From: Bacteroidia bacterium
GTDB lineage: Bacteria; Bacteroidota; Bacteroidia; JADZBD01
Direction of reading: 5' to 3'
DNA: 64,000 bases
Assembly (NCBI GenBank): GCA_020054095.1
Contig: JAGVMA010000030.1
Location: 1-64,000 of the forward strand
Below the pieces are notes generated by a model. It ran no database searches. It saw only the letters and a program-made list of their open reading frames with translations, and was not told the DNA's origin. Positions 19,755-29,600 of this stretch are shown in pieces; position 1 is the first letter of the stretch, and each line of letters begins with the position of its first letter. The position numbers and the translations under genes are program-made.

Positions 19755-20615
19755 ATGAAAGGAATAATTTTAGCAGGCGGTTCGGGCACACGCTTACATC
19801 CGCTAACGCTTGCGGTTAGCAAGCAGCTTATGCCCGTTTACGATAAGCCGATGATATATTATCCGCTTTCGGTTTTGATGATGAGTGGTATAAGCGAAGT
19901 GCTGATTATTTCTACTCCTCACGATTTACCACATTTTGAAAAACTGCTTGGCGATGGAAAATCACTTGGTTGCAAATTTTCTTATGCTGTTCAAGAAACC
20001 CCTAATGGCTTAGCGCAAGCATTTGTAATTGGCGAAAAATTTATTGGAAAAGATAAAGTAGCACTTGTGCTTGGAGACAATATTTTTTATGGCGGTGGCC
20101 TGGGTAAATTATTGCAGCAACATAATAACCCCGATGGTGGAGTGGTGTTTGCCTATCACGTTTCCGATCCCGAAAGATATGGAGTAGTGGAGTTTGATAA
20201 CAATGGCAAAGCAATTTCAATAGAAGAAAAACCACAAAATCCAAAATCGAATTATGCAGTGCCCGGCTTGTACTTTTATGATAACAGCGTGATAGAAGTG
20301 GCTAAAAGTTTAAAACCAAGCGCAAGAGGCGAATATGAAATTACAGATGTAAACAAACACTATCTAAATGCCGGAAAATTAAAAGTAGGAATTTTAGACA
20401 GAGGTACAGCTTGGCTCGATACAGGTACTTTTGATTCGTTAACGCAGGCAAGCCAATTTGTGCAGGTGATACAAGAGCGGCAAGGGTTGCGCATAGGATG
20501 TATAGAAGAAGTAGCTTACCGAATGAAATACATTGATGCCGATCAGCTGAAGAAAATTGCAGAACCACTTTTAAAAAGCGGCTATGGAAAATATTTATTA
20601 AGCATAGCGAATTAA
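19755..20615 (+). CDS. rfbA: Glucose-1-phosphate thymidylyltransferase
   Basis: Makes dTDP-glucose from glucose-1-phosphate and dTTP, the first step of dTDP-rhamnose and related sugars. The 286 residues carry [13 protein letters not shown] (about 6-18), [16 protein letters not shown] (about 23-38), [11 protein letters not shown] (about 109) and [18 protein letters not shown] (about 160), all standard for RfbA/RmlA. Length is typical. It starts 2 nt after the transporter and ends 3 nt before the epimerase gene, so its product probably feeds the neighbouring sugar-nucleotide enzyme. Other rfb genes are not in the window. Confidence 0.95.
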   Translation: MKGIILAGGSGTRLHPLTLAVSKQLMPVYDKPMIYYPLSVLMMSGISEVLIISTPHDLPHFEKLLGDGKSLGCKFSYAVQETPNGLAQAFVIGEKFIGKDKVALVLGDNIFYGGGLGKLLQQHNNPDGGVVFAYHVSDPERYGVVEFDNNGKAISIEEKPQNPKSNYAVPGLYFYDNSVIEVAKSLKPSARGEYEITDVNKHYLNAGKLKVGILDRGTAWLDTGTFDSLTQASQFVQVIQERQGLRIGCIEEVAYRMKYIDADQLKKIAEPLLKSGYGKYLLSIAN

Positions 20616-20618
20616 ATT

Positions 20619-21548
20619 ATGGCAAAAATATTAGTTACAGGCGGTGCAGGTTTTATTGCAAGTTCGCTTGCCGAAAAATTAGCCGAGGATAAAAATAACA
20701 TTGTAATCATAGTGGATAATTTAATTACAGGTTCGCTTGATAAATTACCGCAATCAAAACACGATAACGTAAAATTTGTGAGGTGCGATGTAAACGAGTA
20801 CAACGATGTGTCGAGTGTTTTTTTTGGCTATCATTTCGATTATGTTTTTCATTACGCAGCTTTGGTTGGTGTTAAGCGCACATTAGAAAATCCCATAAAA
20901 GTTTTAAATGATGTTTCGGGCATAAAAAACATTATGCACCTTTCAAAAAGCACCGGAGTAAAACGTGTTTACTATTCATCATCATCCGAAGTATATGGCG
21001 AGCCGGTAGAGTTTCCGCAAAATGAAGACACTACTCCACTTAATTCGCGCTTGCCCTATGCCATCGTGAAAAACGTGGGCGAAGCATATTTAAAATCATA
21101 CAAAAAAGAATTTGGCCTGGACTATACCATATTTCGTTTCTTCAACACATTTGGACCAAAACAAAGTAAGGATTTTGTGGTTTCGCTCTTCATCAATAAA
21201 GCGTTAAAAAACGAAAGCATAACAGTGTATGGCGATGGACTGCAAACGCGCACATTCTGTTACATTGATGATAATATAGAAGCAACATCAAACGCATTTT
21301 ACCAAAATAAATTTATTAATGAGGTTGTAAATATTGGTGGCGAAGTAGAAATTACAATACTAGACTTAGCACGAACAATTGTACGAGTAGCAGAATCAAA
21401 ATCGAGTATTATTCATTTACCCAAATTAGAAGAAGGAGACATGACTCGCAGAAAACCCGATGTGAGTAAGATGAAACAATTGCTCGAAAACCCAATTGTT
21501 ACTTTAGAAGATGGATTGAGAAAAATTATTAACCTGCAAAAAAAATAA
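20619..21548 (+). CDS. NAD-dependent sugar-nucleotide epimerase/dehydratase
   Basis: An extended SDR of 309 residues. GGAGFIA (about 8-14) binds NAD; SSSSEVYGEP and PYAIVKN (the YxxxK pair) give the active site; FRFFNTFGP is a family signature of UDP-glucose 4-epimerase and dTDP-glucose 4,6-dehydratase relatives. Which sugar is used cannot be decided, but the position directly after rfbA favours a dTDP- or UDP-hexose. Three nucleotides separate it from each neighbour. Confidence 0.85.
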   Translation: MAKILVTGGAGFIASSLAEKLAEDKNNIVIIVDNLITGSLDKLPQSKHDNVKFVRCDVNEYNDVSSVFFGYHFDYVFHYAALVGVKRTLENPIKVLNDVSGIKNIMHLSKSTGVKRVYYSSSSEVYGEPVEFPQNEDTTPLNSRLPYAIVKNVGEAYLKSYKKEFGLDYTIFRFFNTFGPKQSKDFVVSLFINKALKNESITVYGDGLQTRTFCYIDDNIEATSNAFYQNKFINEVVNIGGEVEITILDLARTIVRVAESKSSIIHLPKLEEGDMTRRKPDVSKMKQLLENPIVTLEDGLRKIINLQKK

Positions 21549-21551
21549 CAA

Positions 21552-22529
21552 GTGCAATTTTTAGAAAACTACATTACGCTGGTTAACGATGGGTTAAACA
21601 AATTTATTATTGAAAGTAAAAACGAACCACACCAACTTTACGATCCGGTTGAATATATTCTTTCCCTTGGTGGAAAAAAAATAAGGCCCGCCATTGTTTT
21701 ATTTTCTGCCGATTTGTTTGGCGGCAAGGCCATGGATGTAATACACCCGGCAATTGCAGTAGAGGTGTTTCATAATTTTACACTCGTGCACGATGATATT
21801 ATGGACAACGCACCATTACGTAGAAGCCAAAAAACGGTGCACGAAAAATGGAATACCAATGCAGCCATTTTAAGTGGCGATGTGATGCTGGTACTTGCCT
21901 ATAAATTACTGAATGAATACAAAGGAGTAAACAAAGAAAAAATTGTGAACGCATTTAATGTAAATGCAATAAAAGTTTGCGAAGGACAGCAAATGGATAT
22001 GAATTTTGAAACCCAGAAAAAAGTAACCATTGCTGACTACTTAAAAATGATTGAATATAAAACCGCAGTGCTATTGGCAGCAGTTTTTAAAATAGGTGCG
22101 CTATCGGCAAATGCAAACGAAGCCGACTGCGAAAACAGTTATGAGTTCGGGAAAAACTTGGGAATGGCATTTCAACTTAAAGATGATTTGATGGATGTGT
22201 ACGGCACACAAAATTTCGGGAAACAAGTTGGTGGCGACATTATCAGTAACAAAAAAACATTTATGCTTTTAAAATCAATTGAATTAGCCGATGCATATAA
22301 AAAGGAAGAACTTTTAAATTGGTTGCAAGCCGATAGCAAACATGCAGAAGAAAAAGTTAATGCCGTTAAACAAATATACGATGCGCTTAATATTCGTGAA
22401 ATTACTTCGGGTGAGATGGAAAAATTTTACAACCAAAGTTTAGTTTCGCTCACAAAATTAAACATCAGTAATGAAAAAAAATCGCAGCTAAGGCAATTAG
22501 CCGATTTGATTATGAATCGTGAAAATTAG
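21552..22529 (+). CDS. Polyprenyl (trans-isoprenyl diphosphate) synthase
   Basis: A 325-residue head-to-tail prenyltransferase that lengthens allylic diphosphates with IPP. GGKKIRPA (about 35-42) binds IPP, the first aspartate-rich motif is DDIMDNAPLRR (about 81) and the second is LKDDLMDVYG (about 217). The start codon is GTG at 21552. Chain length is not certain; the sequence around the first motif fits FPP/GGPP-type or longer synthases. It is last in the transporter operon and overlaps the convergent TIGR01777 gene by 4 nt. Confidence 0.9.
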   Translation: MQFLENYITLVNDGLNKFIIESKNEPHQLYDPVEYILSLGGKKIRPAIVLFSADLFGGKAMDVIHPAIAVEVFHNFTLVHDDIMDNAPLRRSQKTVHEKWNTNAAILSGDVMLVLAYKLLNEYKGVNKEKIVNAFNVNAIKVCEGQQMDMNFETQKKVTIADYLKMIEYKTAVLLAAVFKIGALSANANEADCENSYEFGKNLGMAFQLKDDLMDVYGTQNFGKQVGGDIISNKKTFMLLKSIELADAYKKEELLNWLQADSKHAEEKVNAVKQIYDALNIREITSGEMEKFYNQSLVSLTKLNISNEKKSQLRQLADLIMNREN

Positions 22530-23431
22530 TGATACAAATTTTTTAGCGCCCCACTCAGTGTTTCATATTTAAAATTAAAACCCGCATTTTTTATTTTTTC
22601 ATTACTTATTCTGCTGCCGGTTAAAACCATGGCACTCATCTCGCCTAATAATAATTTTAAAAATAGCGCAGGAACATTTGGTAAAAAAAATGGCTTTTTA
22701 AAATGCCTTGCAACCTTTTTGGTAAAATCAGTATTGGTAATAGCTTCGCTTGATACAGCGTTTACTGCACCATTTATTTTATTGTTACCAATGATGTAAA
22801 CCATCATTGAGCATAAATCTTCGAGGTGTATCCAGGGCATATATTGCTTGCCTTTGCCCAGCGCAGAGGCAAATCCTGTTTTTACGGGCGCTGCTAATTT
22901 TTTTAGTGCACCTTCGTTTTTTGCCAATACAATTCCTATTCGCAGTAAGCATAATCGCAGATTTATTTCATACAAAGGCACTGTTTCATTTTCCCATTGC
23001 TTGCAACAATCGCTCAAGAAATCGTTACCGCAAGAATCTGTTTCAGTGTAAATTTTATCGGATGTAACCATGCCGTAATAGCCAATTGCCGATGCATTTA
23101 TCAGCACATCTGTTTTTAATTTTCCCTGCAGCAAATTTTTTACAATTGTGCGTGTAGGTTTTATTCTCGATTGAAGCAGTTCATTTTTTCTCTCTGCTGT
23201 CCAGCGCTTATCGGCAATGCCTGCTCCGTTTAAATTTATAATTGCATCAAAAAAATTGGGGCAATTGTCGGCAATAAAACCATCGTCCGGATTCCAGAAA
23301 AAAATCGTTTTTCCATCTGCTTTTTTTGCGTCTCGTGTTAAAAAAAACACAGCATAGTTTCCTTGCTTTAAAACGGCAGTTAATTTTTTGCCGACCAATC
23401 CGCTTGAACCACTTATCAGTATTCGTTTCAT
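22526..23431 (-). CDS. TIGR01777-family NAD(P)-dependent epimerase-like protein
   Basis: A 301-residue atypical SDR of the YfcH group. GSSGLVGKKLT (about 8-18) binds the cofactor, INLNGAGIADKRWT (about 68) and INASAIGYYG (about 112) are signatures, WIHLEDL (about 198) is present, and the DUF1731-like C-terminal segment includes PFFLPNVPALFLKLLLGE. The natural substrate of the family is not established. It overlaps the polyprenyl synthase stop by 4 nt, convergent. Confidence 0.88.
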   Translation of the reverse strand: MKRILISGSSGLVGKKLTAVLKQGNYAVFFLTRDAKKADGKTIFFWNPDDGFIADNCPNFFDAIINLNGAGIADKRWTAERKNELLQSRIKPTRTIVKNLLQGKLKTDVLINASAIGYYGMVTSDKIYTETDSCGNDFLSDCCKQWENETVPLYEINLRLCLLRIGIVLAKNEGALKKLAAPVKTGFASALGKGKQYMPWIHLEDLCSMMVYIIGNNKINGAVNAVSSEAITNTDFTKKVARHFKKPFFLPNVPALFLKLLLGEMSAMVLTGSRISNEKIKNAGFNFKYETLSGALKNLYH

Positions 23432-23512
23432 ATAGACTAAAAGAGATAAAATTTAAAGCAACTTACAGGGCAAAAATACCGTCTTTATTTATGAAATTAC
23501 AACCCTAATTTA

Positions 23513-23520
23513 TACATTTG
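23513..23520 (+). promoter_or_regulatory. Candidate -7 box (TACATTTG) for the giant adhesin gene
   Basis: TACATTTG matches the Bacteroidetes -7 box and lies 92 nt before the TTG start at 23613, in the divergent region after the TIGR01777 gene. A degenerate -33 (TTATG) ends at 23493, 19 nt upstream. Confidence 0.42.
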
Positions 23521-23612
23521 AGATGTGAACTACTTTGTGAATAACTATCCCATACAGAAATAGTTACAACCTCGCAATAACAGAAATTAGCAACAAGTAA
23601 AAAACTGCCCGT

Positions 23613-26600
23613 TTGATAAAAAAACTACCAATACTATTTTTACTCCTTTTTAGCTCAGTAACAATTTTTGCTGCTGACTTTTTTTGGGTGGGAGGCAGTG
23701 GCAGTTGGCACGATGCTCAACATTGGGCTGTAAAAAGTGGTGGAGCAGGTGGTGCCGGAATTCCGGCCGATGCCGATAAAGCTATTTTTGATGCTGCTTC
23801 GTTTAAAAAAGCAAATGAAGAAATTAGTATAACATCAAGCATTTCAGTTAATGCCATTGATCTCAGCAAAATAAAATTTAAACCACTCTTTATTGTATCA
23901 GAAAATGTAAACGTAAATTTTTCGGGGAAAGAAGGTCCTAACGACCCTGGTATTATTGCATTCAGCCAAATGGCAATGTACAAAGATAAACTCGATGAGT
24001 TTAAGAAAAACGGATACTCTTGGCAGCCAAAAGTTGATTCTACTTCTTTAAAAAATACTGCTGTTCCTATTGATGTTTTAACGACTTGCACCATTGTGGT
24101 TACTGTATATAATTTGTGCCCGAGCCAATGTATCGGTCAGGCAATTGTAAATCACACACCCTCAACAGGAAATTTTACTTATTTATGGAGTAACGGACAA
24201 ACTACGCAAACTGCCACCGGCTTGTGTGCCGGGCAAGGTTATAGCGTATTGGTAAATAATCTCGACTCAGCTGACCAGTGCGTACAAAGTGTTGCGTTCG
24301 TGAACTATCCGCCATTTTTGAGTTTTTTTACAAGCACACAGCCACTCTGTAACGCAGCTTGTAACGGAACCGCCACTTTTAACGCAACAGGCGGAACACC
24401 GCCCTACACTTATTTTTGGACACCAACAGGGCAAACTACACAAACCGCCACGGGCTTATGTGCAGGTGGATATACCGTAGTTGCTACCGATGCTAACGGT
24501 TGTACATTTCAAAATACATTTACATTGGTACAACCACTCGCAATATCGCCAAACCCTACACAAGTTAACGTGCTTTGCTTTAATCAGTGTACAGGTACTG
24601 CTACAGTAACTCCATCGGGCGGCACTGCGCCTTACACTTATTCATGGTCAACATTGCCATCGCAAACAACAGCTACCGCCACAGGTTTGTGTGCAGGTTC
24701 ATATACCGTAACAATTACTGACAATAATGGCTGTACACGCACGAATGCGATTACAATTACACAACCTACACAATTAAACATAACCGCAACCACAACCGGA
24801 AATCCTTTGCCCTGTAGTAATAGTTGTTCAGCTACAGCTACAGCAAACCCAAGTGGTGGCACAGCGCCTTATACTTATTTTTGGTCGCCAGGTGGACAAA
24901 CAACACAACTTGCAACTGGCTTATGTGCGGGAACATATACAGTAGTGGTTACCGATGCCAATGGCTGTACACGGCAGCAAACGGTTAATATTACAGCCCC
25001 TCCGGCTTTAACTTTAAATATAGCATCAACCAATAACCCATTAGCTTGTTTCGGAAATTGTAATGCAACACTCACTGCCACAGTCGGTGGAGGAACTCCG
25101 GCATACACTTATTTGTGGACTCCGGGAAATCAAACTACCGTTACAATAACAGGACAGTGCGCTGGCAGTTATACTGTTACGGTTACTGATGCAAATGGTT
25201 GTACCATTCAGCAAAACATAACTGTAACACAGCCCACACAAGTTCAGGTAAATGGTTCGAGTGTTAACTTAAACTGTAATAATGTTTGTTCCGGAAGTGC
25301 AACTGCAAACCCATCGGGTGGTACACCACCTTATACTTATTCGTGGACCCCCGGCAACGCTACCACATCGAGTATTGCCGGCTTATGTGCCGGAACGTAT
25401 ACCGTAACCGTAACCGATGCGAATGGGTGTACACAGCAGCAGGTATTTAATATTACACAGCCACCACCAATTGTTCCGAATCAAACAAGTACAAATATCC
25501 CGTGCTTTGGTTTGTGTGTGGGCACGGCAACTGTAAATCCTACTGGTGGTAACTCGCCTTATACTTATTTATGGTCTCCGGGCGGGCAAACAACAAATTC
25601 CGTAACAGGCTTGTGTGCAGGTAACTATACAGTTGTAATTACCGATGCAACAGGATGCACGCGCCAACAGGTATTTAATATTACAGAGCCACAGCCATTA
25701 GTTCTCACACCATCACAACAACCATTGCAATGTAATAACACTTGTATAGGCGTGGCTGCTGTGAGCGTTGCGGGTGGTACAGCAGGTTATTCCTATTTAT
25801 GGACCCCAGGTAATTTCACAACATCTACCATCACCGGCTTGTGTGCAGGAACATATACTTGTGTGGTTACCGATGCCAATGGATGTACGCAAACGACCAC
25901 CGTTACTATAGTGCAACCCACACAAGTGAGTGTGGCCACTGCAAGTAATAATGTGCAGTGTAACGGCCAATGCAACGGCTCTGCTTCCGCACTTGGCGGT
26001 GGCGGCTCACCACCATACACTTATCAATGGATGCCGGGTGGTCAAACCACTACAAGCATTACAGGCCTCTGTGCCGGAACTTATACTGTAACAGTAACCG
26101 ATGCCAACGGATGTAGTGTTACCAATACCATTACTATCACCCAACCTCAGCCCATTTTACCAAACTTAAATACTACCAACGTGCAATGTAACGGTGGTTG
26201 CACAGGTGCATCAGCTGCAAACCCATCGGGTGGTACAGCACCATATACCTATTTATGGATGCCGGGAAATATTACTACACAATCGGTAACTGGCTTGTGT
26301 GTGGGCTCATATACCTTAACCATTGCGGATGCTAATGGCTGCACAGCTCAGCAGATAATAAATATTACACAGCCCAGCGGACTATCATCAAGCATTACCT
26401 CATCTACAACGAGTTGTAATGTTTGTAATGGATCAGCCACTGCTAATGCTACTGGTGGAACATTACCTTACACATTCTCTTGGGCTCCGGGCGGGCAAAC
26501 TACACAAACCGCAACAGGTCTTTGTCCGGGCACATACACAGTTTTTGTAACTGATTTAAACGGTTGCACTTCGCAGTCGGTGGTTAATATTTTGCAAACA

Positions 26601-29600
26601 GTGCAGATTAACGTAACCACTTCTAATAATACTCCAAGTTGTTTTGGCTCATGCGATGGAATAGCAACCGCTAATCCAACAGGTGGTCAACTACCTTACT
26701 CTTACTTGTGGAATCCTTCTAACCAAACCACACAAACTGCCACCGGTTTGTGTGCCGGAACTTATACCGTAACGGTTACCGATGCCAACGGATGTTTTAA
26801 CACATCAATAGTAATATTTACAAATCCTCCTCAATTAACCGCTAACGCTGCTATCACAAATGTTACTTGTAATAATTTATGCAACGGAGCCATTTCTGTA
26901 ATTCCGGGTGGAGGCACGCCCGGTTACACTTTTGCTTGGTTGCCAGGCGGACAAACCACCGCTACCGTTACCGGATTATGTGCAGGTAGCTACACGGTAA
27001 CAGTTACCGATGCCAACGGATGTACTAATCAGCAAGTATTAAATGTTTCACAAGCACCGCCAATTATTGTTACACCTACTAACACATTACCCGCCTGCAA
27101 CCAATGTAACGGCCAAATTGTTTTGAACCCTTCAGGTGGTTCAGGCATTTATACTTCTTTTGTTTGGACACCCAACGTATCATCATCAGGCACGGCAATT
27201 AATTTGTGTGCAGGTGTTTATACAATTGTGATTACCGATAATACAGGATGCTCACAAACGGTAACCGTGAATTTGAGTAACCAAAACGGCCCCAGTGCAG
27301 TTACTGCATCCACTAACGCAACATGTAATGGCGGATGCAACGGAACTGCATCGGTTGGTAGCATTGTAGGCACCGGTCCATTTACTTTTGATTGGTTACC
27401 GGGCACGCCCACAGGCGATGGCACACAAAACATAAGTAACCTTTGTGCCGGAACTTACACCGTGCAAGTTACCGACCAAGGCACAGGTTGTATTTCTTTA
27501 TTTAGTGTAACCGTAACCGAACCTGCTGTTATAGCCGGCAATGCAATCATTACCAATGCATCGTGTAATGGCAACTGTAACGGAATTATTAACTTAAGCC
27601 CTTCGGGCGGAACACCCGGCTACACTTATTTGTGGACACCCGGAAACATGACTACGCAAAACGTAACCGGGCTTTGTGCCGGAAATTATACAGTAGTAAT
27701 TACCGATGCCGCAGCATGTACACAACAGCTCACATTTACAATTACTGAACCTGCTGTACTTAATGTTCCCGTTTCATCAACCGATGTTTTATGTAACAGC
27801 GCTTGTAACGGAACTGCTACTGCAAGCCCTACTGGCGGAACATCGCCTTATATTTATTTATGGTCGAACAACCAATCGTTGCAAACAATTGTAAACCTTT
27901 GCCCGGGTACTTACACGGTAGTGGTAACCGATGCCAATGGTTGCACATCGCAAAACACAGTAACCATTGCACAGCCCAATGCAATTACTTCATCAGAAGT
28001 GCATGTGGATGCTACTTGTAATAGTGGTTGCGATGGCACAGCAACTGTAACACCAAGTGGCGGAACCGCACCATTTACATTCTTGTGGTCTCCGGGTGGA
28101 ATGATTACAGCGAGCGTAACCGGACTTTGTGCAGGAAATTATAATGTAACCATTACCGATGCCAATGGCTGCACTCTTGTGCAAAATGTTTCAATAGCTC
28201 AGCCAACTGCCATTGCACCTAATGCTACTGCAACTAACGCAAGTTGTAATGGCGGCTGTAACGGAACAGTTACTGCAAGCCCAACGGGTGGTACACCTAA
28301 CTATACATTCCTTTGGAATCCGGGTGGATTTACCACGCAATCGGTTACAGGGCTTTGTGCCGGAAATTATACGGTAACAATTACTGATGCTAATGGTTGT
28401 ACGCAAAACCAAGTGGTTACAGTTATGCAGCCATTAATATTACAAGCCAATACTTCATCCACAAGTCCATTGTGCAATGGCAACTGCAACGGCAGTGTTT
28501 TAGCAAATCCAATTGGTGGCACAGGTCCGTTTACCTATTTGTGGTTGCCCGGAAATCAAACAACACCTTCGGTAGGTGGCTTGTGCGCGGGTTCTTACAC
28601 AGTAATTGTTACCGATGCCAACGGCTGTACCGACCAGCAAACAATTAACGTAGTTGATCCGCCATTACTAACATCGGTACAAGCAGTTGCTAATGCCAAC
28701 TGCAGCCAGTGCAACGGAACCATAACGCTTACACCTAGCGGAGGTACGCCTAACTACACATTTGCTTGGTTGCCCGGAAACATGACAACACAAACGGTTA
28801 CAGGGTTATGCGCAGGTGTTTATACAGCCACCGTAACAGATGCAAGCGGCTGCACCATTCAAGTGCAAATTCCGCTTAGTAATAACAATGGTCCGGTTTT
28901 AACTTCATCATCTACTTCACCTACCTGTTTTAATGCCTGTACCGGAACAGCAAATGTTCTTGTAACATCTGGCAACGGGCCATTCACATTTTCTTGGTCG
29001 CCAGGCGGACAGACAACCGCAAGCGTTACAGGATTATGTGCCGGCACTTATTTCTGTATTGTTACCGATGCCAACGGCTGTATAACCATTGAAACAATAA
29101 CTATTACCCAGCCGCCACAAATGTTATCGAACGCAACAGTGGTGAACGCAACCTGTAATGGTATTTGCGATGGAAGTATAACACTAAGCACATCGGGCGG
29201 AACATTGCCTTACACTTATTTGTGGAGTAACGCTGCTACCACTTCCGCTATTACAGGATTGTGCGTGGGAGCATATTCTGTAACCGTAACCGATGCGGTT
29301 GGTTGTACTGCTGTATTTAATTTTAACATTATTGGTTCTATAGTTGTAAGTGCAACTGCTTCATCTACCAATGCGGGCTGCAACGGCAACTGCAGCGGAA
29401 CAGCCACTGTTACCAATGTTACAGGCGGCACATCACCATACACTTATCAGTGGAGCGATCCTAACGGACAATTTACACCTACTGCTACCGGCTTGTGTGC
29501 AGGCACTTATACTGTTACCGTTACCGATTATAATGGCTGCGTGGGAACACAAACTGTTACCATCACTCAACCACAAGCAATAGTTGCAAATCCTAATATA

